From Tolypothrix sp. PCC 7712 (lineage in GTDB: Bacteria; Cyanobacteriota; Cyanobacteriia; Cyanobacteriales; Nostocaceae): a stretch of 64,000 bases of DNA. Under the pieces are notes generated by a model. The model had not been told where the DNA came from, searched no databases, and was given only the letters and a program-made list of their open reading frames with translations. Location of the stretch: NCBI RefSeq assembly GCF_025860405.1, contig NZ_CP063785.1:8681390-8745389 (forward strand), written 5' to 3'. The position numbers and the translations under genes are program-made. Of the stretch, positions 8,981 to 18,283 are shown piece by piece. Within the stretch, counting starts at the first letter, position 1. Each line of letters begins with the position of its first letter.

Positions 8981-9799
8981 TCAATCTTGAACAATCACTG
9001 ATGTCCCTACCTTCACTTGCTCATACAGCAATCGGACATCAGGATTACGCATTCTTAAACAACCATGAGAAATCGCAGTTCCTAAAACATTAGTATCTGG
9101 CGTACCGTGAAAGCCAATTTCATTATGTCCATCTGACCAAAATCCAATCCATCGGTCTCCCAGAGGACTATCAGGGCCTGCTGCAAAAACTTTATTAGTA
9201 ATTGGATGCCGCCATACAGGGTTATGTTGCATATGATGCACTTGAAAAGAACCTGTGGGCGTATCCCAACCCTTTTTACCCACTGCAATGGGGTAACTGG
9301 CGATGACTACATCTGAACGATAAACATAGGCACGGCGATCGCTTAAATCAACTAACACATGTTTGTCGCCAGTTTTCCACTGACTACTATTAGATGATTC
9401 TTGTTGAGCTAAAACCTGCGGTAAAAATGACTGTGGCAGAAAAGACAACAGAGAATTCTTTTTTTGTTCTGGCGATATCAGTCGCGTATTTTGGGAGCCA
9501 TCAGTTGCTCTAGCTACATTTTTATTGACTGCTCCCGAATTAGTATTATGAAACTTTGTTGTCGAGGATTTGTTAGATCTAGATGTCCTCTGAGTAGATT
9601 CATCAGGAAGTACAGATGCACCAAACGCGGTAGCTCCTAGATCTTTTTGAGGTAATTTTTTCGGTTGATTCTGATTCGATGCTAGCGCCTCAAACTGTTG
9701 CCCTGTAGACATAACACGCCAATGGACAGCTAGAGATAAGATTGCTGTTCCAAAACAGAGCCACATAATTATCCGCGTTACAGTTACATTTCTTATCAT
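8981..9799 (-). CDS. L,D-transpeptidase (YkuD family), membrane-anchored
   Basis: A 272-residue protein with one N-terminal membrane anchor (about residues 8-27), a low-complexity Ser/Thr/Asn-rich linker, and a C-terminal YkuD domain. The catalytic signature HG-x13-SHGCLRM is intact (FHGTPDTN then SHGCLRMRN), with the active Cys in SHGC. These enzymes make 3-3 cross-links in peptidoglycan or attach proteins to it, in the periplasm. ATG at 9799 is chosen because GGTGG lies just upstream. GTG codons at 9808 and 9805 are alternatives. It faces the comFB gene convergently. Confidence 0.85.
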   Translation of the reverse strand: MIRNVTVTRIIMWLCFGTAILSLAVHWRVMSTGQQFEALASNQNQPKKLPQKDLGATAFGASVLPDESTQRTSRSNKSSTTKFHNTNSGAVNKNVARATDGSQNTRLISPEQKKNSLLSFLPQSFLPQVLAQQESSNSSQWKTGDKHVLVDLSDRRAYVYRSDVVIASYPIAVGKKGWDTPTGSFQVHHMQHNPVWRHPITNKVFAAGPDSPLGDRWIGFWSDGHNEIGFHGTPDTNVLGTAISHGCLRMRNPDVRLLYEQVKVGTSVIVQD

Positions 9800-10035
9800 T
9801 GCCACCACCTATTTTGATCCCTGACATATCCGTTGGCTAGTTAGATGTACTGAGTCATCCAATCATCAAAAATTTATAAATACTTCTTAATTTCCTTATG
9901 AATTTACAAATACCAGTGGGCACACTAAGGCTATGCGGAAGTCTTAACCAATAAATATTGAAATGCCAGACTTCACTCCTTGAAACTTTTGAGGTGCAGC
10001 AATCAATCATTAATGGTGTGGGTGGGAGGAAGACC

Positions 10036-10188
10036 ATGTTTGAAAAACTATTGCTAGCAATCACAATCACATTTTCCCTTAATTTCTTTTTGCAAGTTCG
10101 GGTACCAGATCAACAAAAGACAGGTACCAATTATCAGCCGCATATAGAAACATCAGCAACAATTCTAGTCACAACCCCAAATAAATAA
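10036..10188 (+). CDS. Possible small exported peptide (50 aa)
   Basis: The start is ATG at 10036 with a strong ribosome-binding site, GGGAGGA, about seven bases upstream. It encodes FEKLLLAITITFSLNFFLQV, which looks like a signal peptide or single membrane segment, followed by a short polar tail. I do not recognise a family. It is transcribed away from the L,D-transpeptidase gene. The Shine-Dalgarno sequence is the main evidence that it is real. Confidence 0.4.
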   Translation: MFEKLLLAITITFSLNFFLQVRVPDQQKTGTNYQPHIETSATILVTTPNK

Positions 10189-10754
10189 AAGTCCAAGCAG
10201 CTACAACATCTGAAAATGTGAAAATTTTGATTTTGTCCTAGCTAAAATGTTGCTGATATCAAAACCTTGCCTATTTTAGTTTTTCGAGGAAATTTTGGGG
10301 AAGAATAGTCATCCCCCTGATTCCTGAATACTTGTAAAAATACCAGGGAAGTTTGAGGCAAATAATCAGAAGGAGAATGAGGAAGCAGCGGAGCAAAGTA
10401 GATCAGCGAAGGTAGACAAACTCATAATTACCAATGCCCAATGCGCCATGCCCAATCCCAAATTTTCCTAATATGCTTTATACACTCTTCACTATTTATG
10501 TCAAGCGTATGAGGCCAGATGTCACTAACAGCACAAATGTCAGTAACATTGCTGGGTCTCTAGTTGGGAGAAGATTATCGCTAAAAATCAGGCTTTGCAA
10601 GGGTCTTGGCTGAAAAACTGCGCTCCTGATTACTAAATTTTGGCTCAAACTTATACACTTCCTTGTTCCAGTCATAAATCCGTCCCTGATTGCGGAACTT
10701 CCTGGCAATTACCAGGTCTAATAGTAAGGGATGATTTACAAGCCAGTACGATCT

Positions 10755-11411
10755 ATGAGTCAATCGATTACTGTATCCTGGTCAACGGTTGATGCGAATT
10801 TTTCGGAAGCATCAGTGCAAGTTGACAAACTCTCTAATCACGATTTAATTTTGCGCTGTCAAGTCGGACTGCGCCCTGATCGTGCTGCGTTTGCAGAACT
10901 ACTGCGCCGCTATCAAACTCAAGTCGATCGCGTGTTATATCACTTAGCACCAGATTGGGCTGACAGAGCTGATTTGGCTCAGGAAGTTTGGATTCGCGTG
11001 TATCGGAATATTAACCGACTACAAGAACCATCTAAATTTCGAGGCTGGTTAAGCCGGATTGCAACTAACTTGTTTTACGATGAGTTACGCAAACGCAAAC
11101 GGGTTGTTAGCCCCTTGTCTTTGGATGCTCCCCGCTCAGTAGATGATGGCGAGATGGATTGGGAGATTGCGGGAGATACTCCTGGCCCAGAGGAAGAACT
11201 GACCACTAGAGAATTTTACGAGCAACTGCGAGAAGCGATCGCTGATTTACCTGAAGTATTCCGTACTACAATTGTTCTCAGAGAAATCGAAGGTTTGGCA
11301 TACGAAGAAATTGCCGAAATCACTGGGGTTTCCTTAGGAACTGTGAAGTCAAGAATCGCCAGAGCTAGATCTAGATTGCAAGCTCAGTTGCAAAACTATC
11401 TAGATGCTTAA
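10755..11411 (+). CDS. ECF (group 3) RNA polymerase sigma factor, SigG-like
   Basis: About 218 residues. Region 2 is at 35-105 (DRADLAQEVWIRVYRNINRL, then KFRGWLSRIATNLFYDELRKRKR). An acidic linker follows, then region 4 (LPEVFRTTIVLREIEGLAYEEIAEITGVSLGTVKSRIARAR). It resembles the SigG type of cyanobacterial ECF factors. ATG 10755 (MSQSITVSW) is taken as the start. ATG at 10731 would add eight residues but has its GGG directly against the codon. The next gene looks like its anti-sigma factor, a common sigma/anti-sigma arrangement. The non-genic stretch 10189-10730 holds no clear gene. Confidence 0.85.
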   Translation: MSQSITVSWSTVDANFSEASVQVDKLSNHDLILRCQVGLRPDRAAFAELLRRYQTQVDRVLYHLAPDWADRADLAQEVWIRVYRNINRLQEPSKFRGWLSRIATNLFYDELRKRKRVVSPLSLDAPRSVDDGEMDWEIAGDTPGPEEELTTREFYEQLREAIADLPEVFRTTIVLREIEGLAYEEIAEITGVSLGTVKSRIARARSRLQAQLQNYLDA

Positions 11412-11579
11412 ATTTACAGTGTCTTACCTCTGCCAAATGGCAGAACTTCAGTATTAATTAATAAAGATTAATAAGTGTGTAGAAATTTTAAAGAGACTCT
11501 GCCATTAGAAAGAAAATTGATGAATTTCTCCAAAATATTCGCTGTCTTTACCCGTGTATGAATTGGTAATAATGTTAAG

Positions 11580-12200
11580 ATGACTACTGATTCTCAGTTT
11601 GATGACCGTTCTCGCTGGCAAATATATCAAGAGTTAGCAGATGGAATGGCTAGGCCTACCAATGAATCAACGGGTGCTATGGATGATATAGTGAAGCGCG
11701 ATCGCTTCGAGTTATTAAGTGCTTACCTCGATGGCGAGGTGACAGCTGCTGAACGTCGGCAAGTAGAAGAATGGCTAGCTAACGATGCTGCCGTTAAGTG
11801 CTTGTACGCGCGATTGTTAAATCTCCGGCAAGGCTTGCGGGCAATGCCAGTTCCGGCCTGCGAACAGCCGATAGAGAAAACCGTCGAGCAAGTGATGACA
11901 CGGATACGCCGACGTTCTCAGATAGTTTGGGCATTTGGCAGTGCTGCTGTTGCTGCTGTTGTTATTGGCTCACTAGCTGGAATTATTCCAGGTGGCGACA
12001 CCAAAACACTACAACTGGCGCAACAACGCATAGAACCTAGACAGGAAGTTGTACCAGAACCTGCGGTTCCTGAGTCACCTTTGATGGTGGCCATCAATAA
12101 CCCAGTAATCGAAATTCCCAAAGCAGCAGTTGCCTCTCCGACCAAACCAGTGCATCAAGAAGCGCCTAAACAAGGACATCTTGGGCAGGATATTAACTAA
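11580..12200 (+). CDS. Probable membrane-bound anti-sigma factor
   Basis: A 206-residue protein. The cytoplasmic N-terminal part contains the helical anti-sigma signature RFELLSAYLDGEVTAAERRQVEEWL (here about residues 42-66). One membrane segment follows (about 119-142, FGSAAVAAVVIGSLAGIIPG), then a Pro/Glu-rich periplasmic tail. The zinc-binding HxxxCxxC motif of ZAS-type anti-sigmas is absent. It sits 168 bp after the ECF sigma gene on the same strand, so it probably sequesters that sigma factor until an envelope signal arrives. The pairing is inferred from position and domain type. Confidence 0.75.
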   Translation: MTTDSQFDDRSRWQIYQELADGMARPTNESTGAMDDIVKRDRFELLSAYLDGEVTAAERRQVEEWLANDAAVKCLYARLLNLRQGLRAMPVPACEQPIEKTVEQVMTRIRRRSQIVWAFGSAAVAAVVIGSLAGIIPGGDTKTLQLAQQRIEPRQEVVPEPAVPESPLMVAINNPVIEIPKAAVASPTKPVHQEAPKQGHLGQDIN

Positions 12201-12213
12201 ATTGCTTAATTAA

Positions 12214-12681
12214 TTATAAATTGGCAAATCCTGACGGCAGGTCGCTGGCAGTTAAACCGCAGCCAGTCCACCAGCCATTGGCTTGCAGCATACCTCCTAG
12301 CTGCTGAACTTGCTCTGGTGACATAAAATAAACCCAAGCCAAACCCAAGGATAAGCCTTGGAGATTGTGGATCTCAATCTCCTGGCGATTGTAGAGATTT
12401 TCTGACATTTGGCGTTGCGGCTGGTAATCTTCCAGCTCATCTAGCTGACTCAAAACTTTCGAGTCGGCAAATGAAAGTAAATATCCTTGAACTTGACTGT
12501 CCCCTAGAGTCATAGCAGGATAGCCCATTGGTAGTGCAAACAGTTTACCTGGGGCTATAGCTCTTTCGACATCTACGACTTTGCCAGCACAGTATCTTTT
12601 ATAATTAACTTCCCCTGGTTTGAGAGTGCCGTAAACAAAAACGCTCACAATTCCAGAAAATTTTATGTTTAATTCATTCAT
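12214..12681 (-). CDS. Gamma-glutamylcyclotransferase-like (GGCT/AIG2 fold) protein
   Basis: 155 residues with the fold's hallmark near the N-terminus, VFVYGTLKPGEVNYKRY, and the typical PGKLFALPMGYPAM and VQGYLLSF strands. Family members act on gamma-glutamyl amines or peptides, but many bacterial ones have no assigned substrate. It is convergent with the anti-sigma gene (13 bp between stops) and divergent from leuS. Confidence 0.75.
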   Translation of the reverse strand: MNELNIKFSGIVSVFVYGTLKPGEVNYKRYCAGKVVDVERAIAPGKLFALPMGYPAMTLGDSQVQGYLLSFADSKVLSQLDELEDYQPQRQMSENLYNRQEIEIHNLQGLSLGLAWVYFMSPEQVQQLGGMLQANGWWTGCGLTASDLPSGFANL

Positions 12682-12768
12682 AGCTTATTTTACCCAACTG
12701 AAATTGTTTGCCTACCATTACAATATGGAGGCAGACATAGAACAAGATTCCAGTAGGAGCATTTTTTG

Positions 12769-15396
12769 GTGGATTCCCGATATAACCCCGCAGCAATTGA
12801 GGAAAAATGGCAACAAACATGGGCTGAACTGGGCTTAGATAAAACCCCTACAAATAGCGCCAAGCCAAAGTTCTACGCTTTATCCATGTTCCCCTACCCA
12901 TCGGGTAGCCTACACATGGGCCACGTTCGTAATTATACAATTACTGATGTGATCGCCCGCCTCAAGCGAATGCAAGGTTATCGGGTACTGCACCCAATGG
13001 GTTGGGATGCCTTCGGCTTACCAGCAGAAAACGCCGCCATTGACCGTGGTGTACCACCAGCCAAGTGGACTTATCAAAATATTTCCCAGATGCGGCAGCA
13101 ATTGCAGCGCTTGGGGTTATCTATTGATTGGGACTGTGAAGTTGCCACCTGTTCGCCAGACTATTACAAGTGGACACAATGGATTTTCTTGCAATTTTTG
13201 CAAGCGGGGTTAGCTTATCAAAAAGAAGCCGCAGTGAACTGGGATCCCATTGATCAAACTGTATTGGCTAACGAACAAGTTGATAATGAAGGGCGTTCCT
13301 GGCGCAGTGGGGCAAAAGTTGAGCGGAAATTATTACGGCAGTGGTTTTTTAAGATTACTGACTATGCCGAAGAATTACTCAATGACCTGGATAAATTAAC
13401 AGGTTGGCCAGAACGCGTCAAGTTAATGCAGGCCAATTGGATTGGCAAATCCACAGGGGCCTACTTGGAATTTCCCATCGTCGGCTTAGATGAGAAAATT
13501 AGCGTCTACACTACACGCCCAGATACAGTTTATGGTGTGAGCTATTTGGTGTTAGCACCAGAGCATCCTTTAACCAAGCGCGTTACCAAAAAAGAGCAGC
13601 AAGCAGCTGTAGATGCTTTTGTGCAAGAAGTTGCCAATCAAAGCGAATTGGAACGGACTGCAGAAGACAAACCTAAGCGCGGTATCCCCACAGGCGGTAA
13701 GGCAATCAATCCCTTTACTGGGGAAGAACTGCCGATATGGATTGCTGACTATGTACTGTATGAGTATGGTACAGGTGCAGTCATGGGTGTACCTGCCCAC
13801 GATGCCCGAGATTTTAAGTTTGCCAATAAATATAATTTGCCCATTGAGTTTGTGATTGTCGAACCGGAGGCAGTTGCAGATAAAGATTTTAGTTCCACAA
13901 TTCCCGATGAAAATGGCGAAGTCTCTAATATTATTCAGGTTGAATATAACGAGGCCTATACCGAACCAGGAATTTTAATTAATTCTGGTCAATTTAGTGG
14001 CATGGCTTCTACAGATGCCAAGCAAGCAATCGTGGAATATGCCGAACAGCAAGGTTTTGGCAAAGCCCGGGTACAATATCGCCTACGTGATTGGCTAATT
14101 TCGCGGCAACGGTATTGGGGTGCGCCAATTCCTATGATTCACTGTCCCAACTGTGGGATAGTGCCAGTCCCAGAAAAAGATTTACCCGTCCAGTTACCAG
14201 AAGAAGTGGAATTTACTGGACGTGGTGGTTCGCCTTTGACTCAGTTAGAAAGCTGGGTAAATGTGCCTTGTCCCACTTGCGGCACTCCCGCAAGGCGAGA
14301 AACTGACACGATGGATACCTTTATTGATTCCTCGTGGTATTTCTTGCGGTTTACTGACGCAAAGAACGAACAACAGGTGTTTGATTCCAGTAAAACTAAC
14401 GACTGGATGCCAGTGGATCAGTATGTGGGTGGAATTGAACATGCGATTTTACATTTGTTGTATTCGCGGTTCTTTACTAAAGTGCTGCGAGATAGAGGCT
14501 TGTTGAACTTTGATGAACCGTTCCAACGTCTGTTGACTCAAGGGATGGTGCAGGGTTTAACATACATGAATCCCAATAAGGGTGGCAAAGATAAATGGAT
14601 TGCTTCTCATTTAGTAGATCCTGCTAACCCGCGAGATCCTCAGACAGGGGAACCTTTACAACGCCTGTATGCCACCATGTCTAAATCTAAAGGTAATGGT
14701 GTCGCACCAGAAGATGTGATTAACAAATATGGTATAGACACAGCGCGAATGTTCATCTTGTTCAAAGCGCCACCAGAAAAAGATTTGGAATGGGATGAAG
14801 CTGATGTTGAAGGGCAATTCCGCTTTTTGAATCGGGTTTGGCGGTTGGTAACAGATTATATTGCTGCTGGAGTATCGAAAAAGAAAGCTGATATCTCTAA
14901 TTTGACGAAGCCGGAAAAAGAGCTGCGGCGAGCAATTCATACTGCTATCCAAGCAGTCACAGAAGATGTGGAGGACGAATATCAATTCAACACGGCTATT
15001 TCGGAATTGATGAAGTTGAGTAATGCCCTAACTGATAGCAGCAGCAAAACTTCACCAATATATGCTGAAGGAATTGAGACTTTAGTGGTATTGCTTGCTC
15101 CCTTTGCGCCACATATTGCTGATGAATTGTGGCATTTATTGGGTAACAGAGGTTCTGTCCATACTCAGGATTGGCCAGCTTTTGATGCAGCAGCTTTGGT
15201 AGCTGATGAGATTACTTTGGTCATTCAAATCATGGGCAAAACTCGCGGTGCAATTCAAGTGCCATCGCAAGCTGATAAAGCTGCTTTAGAGAAATATGCC
15301 AGAGAATCAGAAGTTGCCCAGCGTTACATTGAAGGCAAAGAAATTAAAAAGGTAATTGTTGTACCTGGAAAGTTGGTGAATTTTGTCATCGGCTAA
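12769..15396 (+). CDS. leuS: Leucyl-tRNA synthetase
   Basis: A class I synthetase of about 875 residues, the normal bacterial LeuRS length. Visible are the HIGH-type motif SLHMGH (about 47-52), the zinc-binding pairs HCPNCG and PCPTCG, the CP1 editing domain (about 220-420, TTRPDT and GTGAVMGVPAHDARD), and the KMSKS motif as TMSKSKGNG. An anticodon-binding helical domain and a short C-terminal extension follow. It charges tRNA-Leu and proofreads in the cytoplasm. No ATG fits. The start is GTG 12769, or TTG 12766 directly before it, placed by AGGAGC at 12754-12759. Confidence 0.97.
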   Translation: MDSRYNPAAIEEKWQQTWAELGLDKTPTNSAKPKFYALSMFPYPSGSLHMGHVRNYTITDVIARLKRMQGYRVLHPMGWDAFGLPAENAAIDRGVPPAKWTYQNISQMRQQLQRLGLSIDWDCEVATCSPDYYKWTQWIFLQFLQAGLAYQKEAAVNWDPIDQTVLANEQVDNEGRSWRSGAKVERKLLRQWFFKITDYAEELLNDLDKLTGWPERVKLMQANWIGKSTGAYLEFPIVGLDEKISVYTTRPDTVYGVSYLVLAPEHPLTKRVTKKEQQAAVDAFVQEVANQSELERTAEDKPKRGIPTGGKAINPFTGEELPIWIADYVLYEYGTGAVMGVPAHDARDFKFANKYNLPIEFVIVEPEAVADKDFSSTIPDENGEVSNIIQVEYNEAYTEPGILINSGQFSGMASTDAKQAIVEYAEQQGFGKARVQYRLRDWLISRQRYWGAPIPMIHCPNCGIVPVPEKDLPVQLPEEVEFTGRGGSPLTQLESWVNVPCPTCGTPARRETDTMDTFIDSSWYFLRFTDAKNEQQVFDSSKTNDWMPVDQYVGGIEHAILHLLYSRFFTKVLRDRGLLNFDEPFQRLLTQGMVQGLTYMNPNKGGKDKWIASHLVDPANPRDPQTGEPLQRLYATMSKSKGNGVAPEDVINKYGIDTARMFILFKAPPEKDLEWDEADVEGQFRFLNRVWRLVTDYIAAGVSKKKADISNLTKPEKELRRAIHTAIQAVTEDVEDEYQFNTAISELMKLSNALTDSSSKTSPIYAEGIETLVVLLAPFAPHIADELWHLLGNRGSVHTQDWPAFDAAALVADEITLVIQIMGKTRGAIQVPSQADKAALEKYARESEVAQRYIEGKEIKKVIVVPGKLVNFVIG

Positions 15397-15426
15397 GAAT
15401 TACAACCATTCCAGCTATGAATTTTG

Positions 15427-15462
15427 TAGGGTGTGTTATGCCGTAGGCTAACGCACCTTATA
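15427..15462. repeat. Dispersed repeat TAGGGTGYGTTA...TAACGCACC
   Basis: GTAGGGTGTGTTATGCCG followed by TAGGCTAACGCACCTTA. It is an imperfect inverted repeat of a type common in cyanobacterial intergenic DNA. Related copies lie at about 15846-15880, 30473-30500 and 32591-32623. Confidence 0.7.
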
Positions 15463-15558
15463 TTTTTGAAGGTATAAGGTAAAGCTGTAGTCGCCAAGAT
15501 ACCTACTCCTGGTGTGCGTTTAAGTTGCACATTCTCTGTTTAAGACTGTCATCTGTCC

Positions 15559-15685
15559 CAATACTGGTCGGTTAAGGGCAAAAGGGGAAGGGGAAAAGGA
15601 GTAAGAAAACACCTTCAACCCTTACCCTTTAACCTTATTCCCCAAACCAAATTCCGAGTTGAAAATCCTTAACCGAGCAGTATTG
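15559..15685. mobile_element. MITE-like element, 127 bp, with 19-bp terminal inverted repeats and a 10-bp target duplication
   Basis: The ends are CAATACTGGTCGGTTAAGG (15559-15577) and CCTTAACCGAGCAGTATTG (15667-15685), which are inverted repeats with one mismatch. The direct repeat TCATCTGTCC flanks the element on both sides (15549-15558 and 15686-15695). It has no coding capacity. A 10-bp duplication suggests mobilisation in trans by an IS4- or IS701-like transposase, which is an inference. Confidence 0.8.
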
Positions 15686-16209
15686 TCATCTGTCCTCTCT
15701 GACAAAGTTCTGAGCGGAGGAAACCTCGCAAGAGACTTTGCGCTTTGTCTCTTGTTCTTTGTAAAAACAAATGACAAAAGACTAATAACGAAGGTGTTTT
15801 AGCTTATCTGCAATTTGCTGTAAAACAGAATCTTTGATGTTGCATCGGTGCGTTGCGCTACACGACAACACACCCTACATTTATTGATACTTCTAGAGTG
15901 ATATCTATCTGCAATTATCTACAAAAAAAGACCTTTAGGTCTGAGGTTGCCCGATTTTAGTGGATAGAAAGCTAAAACTATACTGCTAAATAACTAAATA
16001 TAAATATTATTGTTGGTAATGGGATTGCATCTCAGCAAAAACCCTGAAATTGCGAATCTCCGTGAGAATTACTAGAGAGTTGTTTGCAATTGAAACGGAC
16101 AGGAGGAATCTCTAGGAGTAGTTTTATAATTATGACTTTTGACGATTATGTGCTTTTAAAAACTTACTTATTCTGTATTAGAGGAAAATTTTGTTATTTA
16201 TACACGAAA

Positions 16210-16242
16210 AAGCGCTTGAGATTTTTGCTAGCTCAAGCGCTT
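16210..16242 (-). terminator. Strong hairpin in the 15.4-17.2 kb gene-poor region
   Basis: AAGCGCTTGAG, an 11-base loop, then CTCAAGCGCTT. On the minus strand it is followed by TTT, so it would terminate leftward transcripts. No gene is evident on that strand. The surrounding 15397-17221 region holds repeats, this hairpin and a TA-flanked element, but no convincing coding sequence. Confidence 0.45.
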
Positions 16243-16326
16243 CCCCGTATAACTTTATACCAACCCACTTGTTTGATGCAACATTTGAAATCCGCAACAA
16301 CCCCCAAAGGAGGGGCATTACGAGGA

Positions 16327-16442
16327 TAACTAGTGACAAACATGTTGTGAAGTGGTATCACTCCTTGCACTAACTTAGAATATCTTTTCTCGGACAAAAC
16401 CAGGAATGTGGTGAGTGACACTTTTTCAACTGACACTAGTTA
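16327..16442. mobile_element. MITE-like element about 114 bp, TA-flanked
   Basis: TA-ACTAGTGACA at the left end and TGACACTAGT-TA at the right (one mismatch in 10 bp), each bordered by the dinucleotide TA. TA target duplications are characteristic of IS630/Tc1-type elements. There is no coding sequence inside. Confidence 0.55.
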
Positions 16443-17221
16443 AAAACGACTCACTTAGGAACGGTATCCACTCAGGCGCAGTCAGAAAGTTACTACTTTG
16501 GGTATGTAGTATAAAAACGTCGAGTAGCTTGGCGATCGCTTGGACATTGTTGCAAATACAGCACTTACATAAAATACACGGCTGTGTATCATAAGTTCTC
16601 TAACTATCTCAGCACCACCAAAAATCATCAGCTGATGGGAGTTTAGTTACCTGAAAAATGCCGTATTCAGCTAAGTTTGCTTGATATTTCCTAGAGCATA
16701 ATCATGAAAGTTTTACCCACATTATTTAAGGGAGTTTGAGTTTATAAATACTTTGCATAAAGTTGAGCTTATGGTTTGATGGTAACTCTATAAATAAATA
16801 TTTGGTTAGTATTCTAAATTAATGTCTACTTACAAATGAAAATTGGCTCAATATATTGTCGCTGCTGGCAATTGGCCGTTTAGAGAAAAGTTTAAGCTTG
16901 CGATCGCAAGCTGAAATTTCTGCCTCATAGAGGATTGCCATTATTGACAATTTGACTATTGGATAAATCATTCAGGAATGAACCTGAAGACTGGTAATTT
17001 TGCAAGGGTGTTTTTATCTGATTTTAGATGCTTTTAAAATAGATTTCTCTTCACATCAGGAGCAAAGTCATTTGCTTGATAAAGCATACATGAAGAAGTG
17101 CTCTTACAACATGAAATTATCTTTAAAGTATTGCTTTTGCTTTCAGGGAAAAGTATCCTAGCTAGTGTTTCTACTGAGTCCAAGCACCGGCAAACCGCAA
17201 TTACAGCTGAAAATTTTAACA

Positions 17222-18250
17222 ATGAAAGTACTTGTAACTGGAACTGAAGGTTATATCGGCTCGTTATTAGCACCTCTGTTAATACAACAAGGTTATGAAG
17301 TTATTGCCGTGGATACGGGCTTTTATAAGGTTGGTTGGTTGTACAATGGCACAGAACTAACTGCCAAAACCTTAAATAAAGACATCCGTAATATTACGGC
17401 TTCCGACCTGGAGGGAGTTGATGCGATCGTTCACATGGCAGAACTATCTAACGATCCTTTAGGTCAGTTAGCCCCGACCATCACTTACGATATCAACCAC
17501 AAAGGTTCAGTACATTTAGCAAAGCTGGCTAAGGAAGCAGGGGTGCGACGTTTTGTCTACACTTCTTCATGTAGCGTTTATGGCTTTGCAACTGAAGATT
17601 ATGTAGACGAAGAGTCTACTATTAATCCTCAAACCGCCTATGCCAAATGCAAGGGTTTGGTAGAACAAGATGTAAAGCATCTGGCTGATGACAGCTTTTC
17701 TCCGACATTTTTGCGGAATGCTACAGCCTATGGAGCTTCTCCGAGGATGCGTTTTGATATTGTCTTGAATAATCTTTCAGGTTGGGCATGGACAATTAAA
17801 GAAATTAAGATGAATAGCGATGGCACACCTTGGCGGCCGCTAGTGCATATATTGGATATCTGTAAAGCCATTATTTGTACCTTAGAAGCACCACGAGATG
17901 TGATTCACAACCAAATTTTTAATGTTGGGGATACAAATGGCAACTATCAAGTTAAACAAATTGCTGAGATAGTTGCAGATGTATTTACAGGTTGTCAATT
18001 AAGCTTTGGTAAACACGATCCTGACAACCGCAGTTATCGGGTTTCTTTCGATAAAATCAATAAAAATTTGCCGGGATTTAAGTGTGAGTGGGATGCCCGA
18101 CGTGGTGCCCAACAACTCTATAATGTCTTCAAACAGATTGACATGACTAGAGAAGAGTTTGAGTCTAGAGGTTTTACTCGTCTCAAACAACTAGAATATC
18201 TGATTCGCACTCAGCAAATCGATCAAGATTTCTTCTGGCGGACTGTTTAA
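17222..18250 (+). CDS. NAD-dependent nucleotide-sugar epimerase/dehydratase (extended SDR)
   Basis: 342 residues. The Rossmann motif G7-x2-G10-x2-G13 (VTGTEGYIG) is intact. The catalytic triad is visible as Ser115/116, Tyr140 and Lys144 (YTSSCS, then AYAKCK). The C-terminal part matches sugar-nucleotide-binding SDRs (PLVHILDICKAI). It belongs to the class that oxidises or epimerises NDP-sugars in the cytoplasm. The substrate is unknown, but the neighbours suggest a CDP- or dTDP-activated sugar. The ATG at 17222 gives the canonical MKVLVTG start. It is the first of eight co-directional sugar-tailoring genes and is 33 bp from the next. Confidence 0.85.
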   Translation: MKVLVTGTEGYIGSLLAPLLIQQGYEVIAVDTGFYKVGWLYNGTELTAKTLNKDIRNITASDLEGVDAIVHMAELSNDPLGQLAPTITYDINHKGSVHLAKLAKEAGVRRFVYTSSCSVYGFATEDYVDEESTINPQTAYAKCKGLVEQDVKHLADDSFSPTFLRNATAYGASPRMRFDIVLNNLSGWAWTIKEIKMNSDGTPWRPLVHILDICKAIICTLEAPRDVIHNQIFNVGDTNGNYQVKQIAEIVADVFTGCQLSFGKHDPDNRSYRVSFDKINKNLPGFKCEWDARRGAQQLYNVFKQIDMTREEFESRGFTRLKQLEYLIRTQQIDQDFFWRTV

Positions 18251-18283
18251 ATTGGAAATCTGATTGCCAAAACAATATAAATC

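Noticed and set aside
8857..9093. 78-codon plus-strand frame after comFB
   Set aside because: It starts with TTG, has no ribosome-binding site, and overlaps the well-supported L,D-transpeptidase coding region on the other strand.
16084..16436. Several 60-80-codon frames in the 15.4-17.2 kb gap
   Set aside because: They overlap a strong hairpin and the TA-flanked element, and none has a start signal or a recognisable protein pattern.
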